This document shows positions 1-10,852 of a stretch of DNA of 64,000 nt, in pieces. Under the pieces are notes generated by a model, which did no database searches, was not told the origin of the DNA, and saw only the letters and a list, made by a program, of their open reading frames with translations. This DNA comes from Hysterium pulicare CBS 123377 (taxonomy: Eukaryota > Ascomycota > Dothideomycetes > Hysteriales > Hysteriaceae), in assembly GCA_000467715.1 (NCBI GenBank), contig AJFK01000591.1, positions 1 through 64,000 of the forward strand, written 5' to 3'. The first letter of the stretch is position 1. Each line of letters opens with the position of its first letter. A program made the position numbers and the translations under genes.

Positions 1-240
1 TTAAAAAAATATACTTTAAAACTTAATAATTTTTTTCTTTAAAAAAATATTAAAAAAAATATAATACTTTTATATTTAATTTAAAATTTTAATACTTTAG
101 CTTTTATACTTTAATTTACTAATTCTTTCTAGTTAAAAAGAATTAGTAAAATTTTATAAATCTTTATTTCTTTTAAATTAGAAAGTAACGTAAAGTATAT
201 AAGGTATAAAGCTCTAGTTTAAATGCTATAATAATTTTTT
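1..240. repeat. A+T-saturated block, RIP-like
   Basis: The first roughly 180 bases are almost only A and T, with runs of A and T and TTAA/TATA words, and the composition returns to normal by about 240. In filamentous ascomycetes such isochore-like blocks usually come from repeat-induced point mutation of old transposons. No coding frame or element family can be recognised here, and the block continues past the left edge of the window. Confidence 0.55.
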
Positions 241-864
241 GCAGGCGGTATAAGTTATTGCCTTGTTTGGCTATGAATATATAACTGCCTACCTAGACTC
301 TTAGGTTAGGGCCATAATAGAGATGTTGAGAATGCTATAATGTTGCTAATGCGCCGTTGATTGATATTTTACTTGTGGAGACTAGGATACAGGAGTGTGA
401 CGATTTAGAGAGAGGTCTGGTGTTTAGAGGTATAGAACGTTGTTTGATGCAAGACTAAGGATCGAAAAGGTTTAGCGACGTTCAAATCCCAAAGAAGAAT
501 GGGGACCATCTAAGAGCAGGGCGTAGAGGAAGTTGACTGTTAAGAGAGTAAAAGAGAGGCTTAGAGCGTGTTGGAGAAGCTACAGGACAACTGATGGTGA
601 TCAAGGCTAGACGATGTTAGTTACGACGGGACCGCAGGGACGTGAGATGAGTTAATCTTCCGCCCGTACACATGCCAAGCGATCATGAGTCTGTACTGTC
701 TGAGGCGGAAAGGTCCTTGACTGCATATTTAGGCATCTTGAAAATTTAGCTCTTAACATCTATCGGTGCCTGCATTATGTTGAAAGATATAGACATCCGT
801 TGCTACGAAACAAAGCTTCGTAGCTTTCCGGTATTTAACATTATGGTGATGCGTGGGAAAGAGA
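241..864. other. Intergenic, nothing recognised
   Basis: This stretch lies between the A+T block and the stop codon of the GDE1-like gene. It has ordinary composition and no long open frame. Its right part probably holds the 3' untranslated region of that gene. Confidence 0.5.
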
Positions 865-3800
865 TCAAGAAAAGATGGCTGCAGTGGACTGCCCCGAACC
901 TGCATCAGCATAAATTGGAACGCCATTGACTGTATCAACGACTTGGCGTTTTAGTGCCTCCACCTCTTCATCTATAGTAGCGGCTCTGTCGATGGCTAAA
1001 GTAACCTGGTTTGCCGGCTCCGCACATGGCTTTTGATCCGTATCGGTGAGACCTTTGCGTATGGCAAGCACAGAATCAACAATGACAGCATCGATTCCTT
1101 CATTTACTTGGATCTGTTGGCGCGTTGTTAACGAATCAAATCTCAATACCCCGAATGTGTGATGCGTACCTTGACATTGGCTGGGTCATTGTTTAGAGTC
1201 CCATAGCTGACGCACACCAAGCCAGATTCTTTGACTGCCTTCACCAATCGCGGGCACATTACCAAGGGCTCTGCGGCCGACACAACACCAAGTAAATTCC
1301 ACCGGGACGCGAAGCGAATTGCTTCCTGAAGGCTCGCTGCGCGCACGTCTCCAACTGGACACGTTCCAGCATCCGTAAGAAAGAGTACGGGTATCGATGG
1401 TTGCTTGAACGACAACATGAGGCATATATCCGGATTGAAAGATGAGAAAATGATGTTGCGTTCGTTCGCGAGGTCATAAACTGTCTTGAGCACAGTGTCA
1501 ACGAACGAATTCAATTCAACCGCGTAAGTGTCCATCTCGTGTTCCTCGGACTCGTGAAGCATGGGATACTCTGGAGTACACATCAGGTTGCAAAGTCTTG
1601 CATGCAGATCAAATGAATACATACTCATTTCTATGTTGAAACCTGTAGTCTCGGGAAGTTTCTTGAACATCTCCTCCAGAGTAGTGAAGGGGGCTTGTAT
1701 GAAGTTTCCCCGACTGTTACCCTTGTAGCCTTTTATCTTAAAATCACGTGTATGCTTCATTCTTTCAGTGAGTTCGAAAGTGTGGTTCGCTTGATGAGAA
1801 GCGTCTACAGAGTATGATCGTTGGCGCCTACCGGAGGACTTCATATTGTCACCACGTTTAAGTTCTTTGCTATGAACCGGAGACGCAGGGCGGGATGTCC
1901 TTGGTGTCTGGTGTTCGCTTACGTGCAGAAACTGAGGTCCCAATAAGCATCTGAAAGTGTGGAGGTATGGCCGCAGAGGGTGAACTTTTGTTTACTTACT
2001 TGTTCAAGTGTCAGAGTATGAACCGGCGCATCGATGCCGGTCTCACTGACTAGAAAATCGTGATAGATAACCGGAACGTGATCCTTGGTCAGTTGAACGT
2101 CTAAACTAGAATCAGCATAGACGATGATGTCGTGCTTCCATAAGCTTACCAAACTGAGTAAAGGTTAGCTATGATGTAGCCAAAGATATGAGGAAAACTT
2201 ACTTCGACATAGGAAGCCCCAAGATTCGCAGCGGCAATAAATGACTGTAACAAATTAGACGGCATGAAAGTCGATAGTGCGATGGTGCTTTTACCTGAAT
2301 AGTGTTTTCGCCGAGTTGTAAAGACTTTCGAGAAGCCATGTTCTTTCCGAGGCCTTCACAAAAGTTAAGACATTGAGGGTAGAAATAAAACCAAATCGAT
2401 ATTCACCTCGATGCCCGATGACCATTGTCGAAGTCATGCTTTTCCAATACGTATGTTGCTCAGTGATTGACATGTTCGGATGCGTGAATGGCGTCAGGAT
2501 CAGGAAGTTGAAGTTGACGGAACCAATGACATCCAGGGTGGTTGCGGCGACAATAGGAACTATAACATCTCCTTGCAGAGTGATCCGTTTGGATCCGATA
2601 CTAGGTTTGATACTAGAGAGAAGGGCAACACCACGTCCAACAACTCGTTCTCGAGAACCTGCATACGTTGGTACGATATCAAATAGAAGTTTGACTTTTG
2701 TGGCATCCATGGTCATGAAACTGATGGGATCGGTACATATATTCTCTTGGACGGGGAGATCAATGACAGTCGGCTCGCCGGCTGCTCCTGTCGCGGAAAC
2801 AACTACAGATAGTGCAGTATCCAGTTGGGTGGAGTGTGCATCGGCAAGAGGTATGTCATCCAATTTTACAGCTGGAATATTTTTTCTAGTATCCATCGAA
2901 CCGAGACTTACTAGAATCATGGTCTCTTCGGTAAGATAGCGGTGACCAAACGTTTTCACCGGTTCAGGAGACCGCGAATTAAAAGCTTCCTTTGCTACAA
3001 TTTTGGACCTCTTCTCCTCAAGCGATGAGGTAGAATGTGGGGAGTCTGGACGAGCAAATAGAGCTTCCGAGTTGAGCGACTCGGGGGCTGCTGAGGCCTC
3101 AGCTAGCCTTTGGACAACGTCCATGTGTCCCCTAAGAGCTGCATGCTCCTTTGCTGTCCAACCTGAAAGATCAGCCCGGTTCAAGTCAGCACCAGCTGCT
3201 ATCAGAAGCTCGACGACGGGGAGGTGGCCGTCAACAGAGGCAACGAAGAGCGGAGTCCATGCGAAGGTCTTCTCTGGTATATCCACGCTCGTCTTTTGCG
3301 CCCCTGACCCGTCAAGCAGCGCTCTCGCGCATTTTTCATGCCCAAACCGAGCTGCAACATGCAATGCGGTTTCGCCTTGCTCGTCCTGGTAGTTGACATC
3401 CACACCGGCGTCAACTAGAAGTTCCACGATAGTGAAGAAGTTCGACTTAGTTGCCAGAGCGAGCACTGCCCCGGATTTGGGTATGCTCTTCCTCAAATTA
3501 AGCTTCTCATTCGTCTCTCCCAGCCAGTTCTCTGCTTGTAGAAGACTTCTAGTCGTAAATGGATGGCCACCAATAACACTCAGATGAAGAGGGGCGTAGC
3601 CTTCAGCATCTTGCCAAGTCGGTGAATCGATGCCCTGGGAAACATCAAATTGCCCCCAGTCCTGCATATGCTTGATTACTACCTGACAAATTGCGACAAA
3701 CCCATATTGGGCAGCATAATGCAGGGGCATGCGCCCATACGAATCGCGTGACTGGAGAGCAGCGCGCTGCCGAGGGTGAAGTCTATCCAAGAAGTAGGTT

Positions 3801-4941
3801 AGAAGACGCACAGATTCATCATTCTTGCTTAGAAGAGTTGCCGATTCCTTTTCAGTAGTCGAGCATAGAGGAGGGAGGCGAGCTGGGGATTCCGCTGGTA
3901 TGATGAAGTTTTTGGACTCAGCGGAAACTTGGAGACATGAACCATCTGTCTGCTGTGCTTCCCCACTCTTCGAACGGCCGATAGTGATGACAAGACGATG
4001 AATACAGTTACGTTTGTTAATGTCATCGTCCTCCTCGAGCGTCATAATCTGCGGCAGCAGCTTGTCAATGCACTTCCTCGCCCTACAAGAGATAGAACGC
4101 TGTAACAAATTAAGAAGTAACTGCTGAAACGGAGCGCTGGCATGGTCCGCATCGGTGTCAGCTTCCATCAGTAGTTCGGAGAGAATCGAGGCATCGTCAT
4201 TGCGGATTGCTTGGTCCACCGTGTCAAGTAAACCAGATGGAAGACTCAAGATCGCGCGGGAAGAGACTCCTCGCAGCGATGCTACGGAACTTGTAGATCC
4301 AGAGTCATCAAATGTTTTCGCGTCTCCTAGGGCAGACAACCAGTCATTGATTGCCCTCATATCCTGAGTCAAAAGATTGTTGTTCGCGAAGGGTTTAGGG
4401 TCAACCTTGGATGCCAGATAGCGATGTTGAGTGCACACGTTAGGGACCTTTTTGTCAAGCTTCTTGGTGATCTTGACAAAGCCTCTTCGATTGACCTCGC
4501 CATACCACTGTAATTTTCGTAGCTGGCCACGCAGTTCGAGGAGAGCCCCCATAAGGTCCTGAATCTCGTCCTTGTCAAGGCCTTCCGGTATCTGGGTCGA
4601 GTGGCCATACCGGCTATGTAGCAACCTCAGTCGTCTTGCTCCTTCAGCATACTTTTTATTGTAGAAACCGCACACATTTTCCAGATTCCGGTCGAGAGAG
4701 AAGAAAAATTCTAAGCCAGAGTCAGCTAACCATGGTGCTCAAAAGTGGTCCACCATAATAAGACTAGCAAGAGCAAGTTTAACGTCAAAGAGGGGATAGA
4801 CTGACCAGCAAGATCAGGGTCAGCTTCATGTTTGACTGCTTCGACAAGTGATTTTATGAGCTTTTTCAAGCCCTTATAGTTGATGTATGATGCCGACCAC
4901 TCCGGTACCTGGTTGCGGGCTAAATTGTGACCAAATTTCAT
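865..4941 (-). CDS. GDE1: SPX-ankyrin-GDPD glycerophosphodiesterase (Gde1 family)
   Basis: Predicted to hydrolyse glycerophosphocholine/glycerophosphodiesters to glycerol-3-phosphate in the cytoplasm, linked to phosphate status through its SPX domain. The eight exons are 4941-4806, 4710-2407, 2353-2295, 2244-2203, 2153-2150, 2100-2000, 1931-1170 and 1113-865, which sum to 1218 aa. The SPX domain starts at residue 1 (MKFGHNLARNQVPEW, then FFFSLDRNLE). Ankyrin repeats lie at about 365-570 (PLHYAAQYG, PLHLSVIGGH, ALHVAARFGH). The GDPD domain follows, with GHRG near 811, the E-F-D metal motif at 847-849 and IYHD at 860-863. The order of domains and the length match yeast Gde1. The fifth exon is only 4 nt long; without it the E-F-D motif is lost and the frame breaks. 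Pho81 shares the SPX-ankyrin layout but has a degenerate GDPD, whereas the catalytic residues are present here. Confidence 0.93.
2150..2153 (-). other. GDE1: 4-nt microexon in GDE1 homologue
   Basis: On the minus strand the bases TTTG are bounded by CTCAG upstream and GTAAGC downstream, and are flanked by two 49-nt introns (2202-2154 and 2149-2101). The upstream intron holds GCTAAC and the downstream one TGCTGAT as candidate branch points. Splicing it in gives Glu-Phe-Asp followed by VQLTKD, the expected GDPD metal-binding motif; no other pair of sites near here restores both the frame and this motif. Confidence 0.8.
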
Positions 4942-6289
4942 GGTGACTTACGCAAACAGTTGAGAAGTGTTGCGGTCTCAGAAGGTAGTCAATGATCTCC
5001 GTTGCAAGCGCACAGTGGCACTGGTAAGGGGCAAATGGAAAAGGCTCTGTGGGACGGATACAGGCAAGCCATTCAGATATTAAGACACGAGCTGTGAGTA
5101 AGGTGGGATTGTATTAAGGTTGTTGGGATGCGGCGACCGCGCAGAGGTTTTAAGAGGGTCGTGTCGCGGTTCCTGAAGCTAATTGGAAGTTGAGCTCGCG
5201 CGTGAAGAATCGGGAGTTGTTCCCTGCGGATGTTGTGACCTGCATGATTGCCCGTGTCAGTGTGGGGAAGAAGGTGGTGGTTTAGATTTGGAGGTCTGTA
5301 CGGGTGAATATGAGGAAGATAGGTGTTTTGGCCTGTCCTTTGCAGTATTTGAAGAGTCTTTGTCTTGAGTTTTGCTGCTCTGCTTTCTTTGGACCGATAA
5401 GTCCGATAAGCTCAGGACGCTCGTACCCTATACGTCATTGCAAAAAAGGGCTACCGTTTTCGTTGCAGACAGCTGCCTCGTGCAAAGGCAAGTCGACAAC
5501 GTCGTTGTAGTTCGCTCAATCGTTCCTGTGCTGGGCTTCTTTTCTGATTTTCAACCTCTCCTTCCCCACTGCGAGTAGAGCTGGCCAGATGACAGCCCAT
5601 AATGCAGGGCAACGGCAGCCATTTGCTCCTTCTGCAAGGTCAAAAAGCAAGCGAGGTGCGGCAGGCGCTCATGGAGATGTCAATGAGCGACGAGCGACGA
5701 TCGTCTCGCCTTGGCGCTTCCTCCCGCAGTACATCTTCGTTGGCATGTCCAGCGTGCGGCCTGCGTCGACCAGCACAAAGCGGTAAGATGTCGTGTGCTT
5801 CGGAAAGGCCGTGGCATCCAACATGCCAACCTGTCTCTGTACTATGTGCTGTTATAAGGCTGACCACTAATACGTCTGTGTACTGCCCCATCGCCGTTAG
5901 TTCATGCAATGCACAACCCAATAATCACTAGAGTGGCGTCTTGGCTGCATTCTCCTCTTCTCGATTATATGCTACTTTCAATGGGTCCGTTCAAGTAGAT
6001 AGTAATATTGCACACATTTGACTGCCTGGCTACAACATTGAATGATCCGTTGAGATTTTCTGCTACGCCTCTCACTTCCTTTGCCCTCCTCTCTTGGCCT
6101 ACGCATCCCCTCCCCAGGTCTCCTACCACCAGGAAGAACCATATATGTTCTCATCCACACCTGCAAGCAATCGGCCCACCGGAGCTCTTGCAGTCAAAGC
6201 CGCTCTAAAGGGCGGGCCTTTGCAAGTTTGGCTACCCCTGCTCATGACGGAGAGTGACGAATGTAGTCATGATTGGGGTGCACAGTAAT
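4942..6289. other. Upstream region of GDE1; nothing else recognised
   Basis: About 1.3 kb between the GDE1 start codon and the decayed chitin-binding gene. Short open frames exist on both strands but none resembles a known protein or has convincing splice joints. It presumably carries the GDE1 promoter; I did not find a CACGTG box in the proximal part. Confidence 0.4.
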
Positions 6290-7372
6290 TACCACCTCAA
6301 GGTTGGGCTGGGAATTTGCCAGTGATCGATATCACCAATGCCACTGAGGCGTTTGAGACAGTGAATATTGGACTAGATGACGCCGAAGGGGGTGATTATG
6401 CAGCCCTGATCCCAGAGTTCAAGCTCAAAGAGAGTGCCAAGCTTGATGCTATAATCGCGCTGGAAGCAGGAATTGAGCCAGATGGGAATCTAAATGAGAC
6501 GCACGAGCTGAGCTAGGCATAAGATTTGATCTGGACGTAAGAGAAGAAGACGATAGAGAAATTGCGCTGGACAACTGCACCGAGCTGGATGGCAGAAGAA
6601 AGTTACATGACGAAACGAATATTGGTTCGGACTCTGTGTAAGTCTAAGCAGCCACGCAAGCCGAAGAAGTATAGCAGAGGTGGATAACGGCTTTAAGTCA
6701 TAAGAGCCAGACAAAAATTCTAAGCTGGAAGCGAGAACTAAGCTCGACGGATGGTAGATAGGCACCAATGTTGACGTGAAGATAGATCTGAATGCTAGAG
6801 CCAAGCGGATTGGGCTAGAGAAGAGCGCCGGTGTGATAAGCTGGATAGAGTTGCTGGATAGAGTTGCTGGATAGAGTTGCTGGATAGAGTTATTGAACTA
6901 GTGGGAGATGAAGCCAGCGTGGGGAATGACAGAGTAACTGTGCTTGAGTATTGAGCCTCTGCGCCTAGAGACGTTGCGGTCTGCGTTGAGATCTGCGCAC
7001 AGGAGGGAGCTGAAGTCTGCGTTGGAGTTTGTCGAATGGGGTAGATTGAAGCCTCCCAACTCGATAAGATCGATGGACGTGCATGCTGGATGACGAGGAA
7101 GCTGCTATGCTCGAGCTCCCGACCGGGGATGACAAGATCGATTGAGGCAGCCGTGCTCAATGACCTAGAGATTAGGGGAAAGCTCATAGCTGACGTTGAA
7201 GAAGATGGAGTTACTGTCGATGAGGCTAACCTGTCTGATGAGTTATTACTCCCACAGGAACCGAAACCTGTTTGGCAATCATTGCCGTAGTAGTCTTCTG
7301 TGAATCCGCAACATTCATGCTGATTTTGGAGTATCATCAGCCAAAGTACACATGATTTGGCACAGTATTGAG
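6290..7372 (-). pseudogene. Decayed secreted protein gene with a chitin-binding (ChtBD1/hevein-like) domain
   Basis: Reading the minus strand from about 7372, a frame holds ECCGFTEDYYGNDCQ followed by TGFGSC, which matches the second half of a type-1 chitin-binding domain (usual pattern CCGxTxDYCGxGCQxxFGxC); one conserved cysteine is Tyr here. A Ser/Thr-rich tail follows for about 150 residues. Further downstream the Ser-rich coding character continues to about 6290 but switches frame and meets stops (for example VQLSSAISLSSSSLTS near 6550). No signal peptide or first half of the domain is found upstream, where a hairpin element sits at 7403-7495. I read this as a broken host gene for a cell-wall or secreted chitin-binding protein. 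An unusual multi-intron gene is less likely. Confidence 0.55.
6840..6891. repeat. Four tandem 13-bp units
   Basis: The 13-mer GCTGGATAGAGTT is repeated four times head to tail without variation. The array sits within the Ser/Thr-rich part of the decayed chitin-binding gene, where 13 is not a multiple of three, so its expansion would have shifted the reading frame. Confidence 0.9.
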
Positions 7373-7402
7373 CTTAGTAGCAATCTCATTAATTAGCCCT
7401 TT

Positions 7403-7495
7403 ATTAGGAAAAGTTTTTTGCTATTCTATAATACTAATAGCTAGTAACTATAACTAGCTATTAGTGTTAGATGACAAGCAAAAACTTTTCCTAAT
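7403..7495. mobile_element. Short hairpin element, MITE-like
   Basis: The left arm (7404-7422, beginning TTAGGAAAAG) and right arm (7477-7494, ending CTTTTCCTAA) are inverted copies with one base length difference in a T run. A second inverted pair inside (7434-7445 CTAATAGCTAGT and 7453-7464) closes the hairpin around a 7-nt loop. Ends beginning TA would fit a Tc1/mariner-type TA target, but this is inference from a single copy. Confidence 0.55.
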
Positions 7496-7545
7496 GTAGT
7501 AATGAACTCTGTCTCCACCAATCCGAAGCCCTTCCAACGCACCCA

Positions 7546-9746
7546 TTAGTCTTCATCATCACTGCCGAAAATGGCTCGAAAGACATCTGCACCGGGTCTC
7601 TCCCGTTCTAGAGTTTCATTTTTCTCGACGTCCACCGCTGCTTCCTGAATACGTCCTGGCGCTTGTGATGTCAAGTATGGTGCGGAGAATCCCGGATCGA
7701 ACTGAAGACTGTTGGAGGATGATTCATTAAACATCTCATTAATCATGGATTGTGGGATAACATCTAATGTGGTCGTTCGAGCACTCGAAGACGTTGCGTC
7801 TGCTGAAGCTACTCTAGATTCAAGTTCAACTTCGGCAGGTTTTCTGACATTGAAACGCTTACACACCAGCTGGGTTGGTATGAACTGAAGGACAGTTCTG
7901 GTCATCGGCCCGTACATGCCTAGTATTGCAGCTTGTTCAGCTGTCTCATCTGGCTTGGCACTTGGCCCACGCAACAGATTATCCTTTGCCAAGTTGCGTT
8001 CTGAAGTAGATTGCGTTGATGATTCCGCGTTAGAGGACGTGAAGCGTGTTGCCATTAGACCTGAAACCGGTTTGAAGACCTGAGCAGCCTGCGCAAATTC
8101 TTCAAGCTCTTTGACCCATTCAGCAACCGACATTCTAGGCGCCCGATCTGGAAGGGCTTCGCTACGGCCAGCTTGGAGCTCCAGAAAGCCGGCGTATCGT
8201 GATCGTTTCGCTTCATCTTCTCCGTAAGGCATCCAGCCACCTCTTCCTTTGGTTAAAGCTGCGACAGCAACTTCTTTCGATAAAGAGGGGATAAGGCTCC
8301 ATAAATCCTTCCGAGTGGATGCTGCATTCTTTCTAAATGAATCTGGAGGAGCTTCTCCTCGTCCTTGAGGGAGACTGCTCTTTCCGGATACCGACGCGAG
8401 TCGGTCTCTAGCTTCTTTCGAAAGGTAATCAAAGACCGATTTGCCAGGAAGAGAGGACTCTCCAAGAAGGGATGCACGGGCTTTGGGGTTGAGGGACGAG
8501 GTTTTTCCTGCTTCTGCGACAGTTCGATATTCGACACCCAGGGTGTCTGCAGGAGTGGACTTCCTGGTCGACACCCACTCTGGGGGTACTTTTGGAGGCA
8601 AGAATCTGGGCTGGTCCTTTGACTCCATTGACTGGCTTGACAAAATGAATCCATCAAGCGGAAAGCGGCCGTCATAGCATGCTCGAAACCCCGAAGTATT
8701 GCTGCGTTTGGAGCCCTTTTTGGAAACGAATATCGGCCTGGTGGCAACAAGCGGATTTGCAGAACTATTGCTTGCTTTAATGACCGTAGGTTTCCTGGGC
8801 TTCTTCTCTCCCCCTAATACTTTATTATACGATATGCGGGGTCCCATCTCGTAAGTGTCTTCATCGTCAGACCCATTGTCGTTCAAAACACCTACACCAA
8901 GTCCACTTCGATTGGAAATGAACTCTTGCTTAGCTTTTCGTGCTCTTCCAGGCCCAAAAGGGCTACGGTCTAGTACTGTTGAATCATCTGCGTCATCTTG
9001 CTCGGCAGACTGGTTCAGGTGGGCTTCTCCCTGAAAGCCGAGGCCTTTAAAGCCGTCCTTTTGTATGAAAGATATGATACGAGAGTTCTCTGGGCCAAAT
9101 AAATGCTTTGTGTGACCTGCTTCTTCGCCAGGATCAGCCTGCCCTTCTCCTAAAAGCGCCTTTCGCCGCGTTTTAGGCCCAATGCCTTGGCCACGACGCC
9201 AGCCCATTTTCTGAAGTAGTTGTATGCCCATTGAATCCTCGTCGACAGTCATCAGCCCGAAGAATGGGTCTTTTGAATTTCCACTCGCGTCCGAATCCAC
9301 TAACGAGGCGAAGGCCTGGGTTGTTTGTAGCTGGCGAGACTCAGCAGCATCAGCCAGATCCTCTTCATCCATGAAGTTCTCCGGGCGCAATTTCGTAGCG
9401 TTGGGCAGGCCTTGGTGGCGATTCGACCGCGAGGAAACGAATGCGGTTGGCGTCCATCCTTCCTTCGAGCCGACAGTGTTGAAATATCTATAGAGGTCAT
9501 CCCAAGGTCAAATTTTTTGGGGCATGCAATGGTGTCTTACCCAGCACTGAAGCCGCCGGTAAAGGCGCCATGTAGTCTCTTCCTCCCTCGCTCGTCTGTG
9601 ACTGTCTGCTTCCACACCGGTACATAAGACCCGTCATCGCGAACTTCAGAATCAAAGGGAGGTAGCGGGGTTCCGTAGGAGACGAAAGGAGACTGCTGGG
9701 CCTGTAAATCTGCTTCGAAAGCGGCCCTAGGGCGTTTATGAGCCAT
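7546..9746 (-). CDS. G-patch domain protein, GPATCH1/TGH family
   Basis: Likely a nuclear RNA-processing factor associated with the spliceosome. Two exons, 9746-9541 and 9487-7546, are joined across a 53-nt intron (715 aa). The N-terminus carries the family signature [21 protein letters not shown] and [20 protein letters not shown] typical of human GPATCH1 and plant TOUGH. A G-patch follows at about 155-180 ([16 protein letters not shown]). The rest is charged and probably disordered. I chose MAHKRPR as start; an upstream in-frame Met 13 codons earlier is possible. It is divergent from KIN1. Confidence 0.9.
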
Positions 9747-10852
9747 GGCGCGTTGACAGGAATGGGTTGGAATGGCGGACAGCAAGACAAATACGATTGA
9801 CGCCTTGGGGGTTCAACAGGATATCGTAGGCGAAATGTTGCCTTATGAACATAACAAGGCTATGTTTGATGCCATCAGATCTGGCGCATGCATAGTACAT
9901 CCCCTTCGCTGGTGAAAGAGTTGGAAGAATTTCGGAAGAGCTTCTCTGCTTACAAAGTCCTACGATACGTATACTATAGCACGCAGCAGACAGAACCGGA
10001 ATGGATGAGATCTATAGACCTCTGCAAAGTACTATATATACGTGTCACACACTGCATCGCTATTCAAATTCAGATCTCTAGATGGGTGACTTGTAACAAC
10101 TTAACAACTTTCGTTGGTGGGTGAGTGGGGAGAGGTGAAAGGCCTGATGTATAGGTAGGCGTGATTGGCGCATTGGCAGCTATTCAAGGTGAATCTTCGG
10201 GACGCATGCAGGTGTAAGTCAGTAAACAAACCAGGAATTCGACGACGGCCAGAGAGAACCTTGGAACTCCCATGGTCGGCCCTAGATCCGTCATCTGCGC
10301 AGTCGCCAGCCATGGCTGAATCTTCACATCTTGTCCACGGATAGATAGCACAATGTAGATGGAAGTCGAAGCCTGATGAATTAGAATCGCCTCTCTCTCG
10401 CTATGCTGTGTTCTTGGCACCCTGGCGCGATCAAGTACTTGGAATCAACGCTGCTTGGCTGGAGGCACTCACTTCGCCCAACAGCGCCGAGCGACTTCTG
10501 ATCAACTGCCCCTTCGCATTTATATCAGTCTCTTTCTTCCCCTTTGCCTCTCGACGAGTCGTGATTGCTTCTGCCTTCGCCTCCTCTTCCGCCTTGCTCT
10601 CCCATTGTCACCCCACACGCCATGTTGTATCGCCCGGCTGGCTGACCCAATCTGCCAACAAGCGGACAAGTTACTTCCTTGCTATTCACCACTTGAACGC
10701 AACAACCTCACTGTCACTGCTTGCGCCTTTGCAGCCTGCCCGCATCTCTCAGACGCCATCGGTGCTCATACTGCTTTGCTCGTCCCTCCCACGTTACTGA
10801 CTTGCCATCTTGAACAGGCGGTGCCGATATCTGCTCCCTGCGCAGCCTCGTC
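9747..10852. other. Divergent promoter region of G-patch gene and KIN1
   Basis: About 1.1 kb. From about 10480 to 10850 the plus strand is strongly pyrimidine-rich (CT tracts), as in long 5' leaders of fungal genes, and probably forms the KIN1 leader. No coding region is supported. Confidence 0.45.

Noticed and set aside
6316-7290. Acidic plus-strand frames resembling a decayed Asp/Glu-rich protein
   Set aside because: They are the antisense of the Ser/Thr-rich minus-strand coding remnant, which has a recognisable chitin-binding motif. Ser codons such as TCN read as acidic or Gly/Arg codons on the opposite strand.
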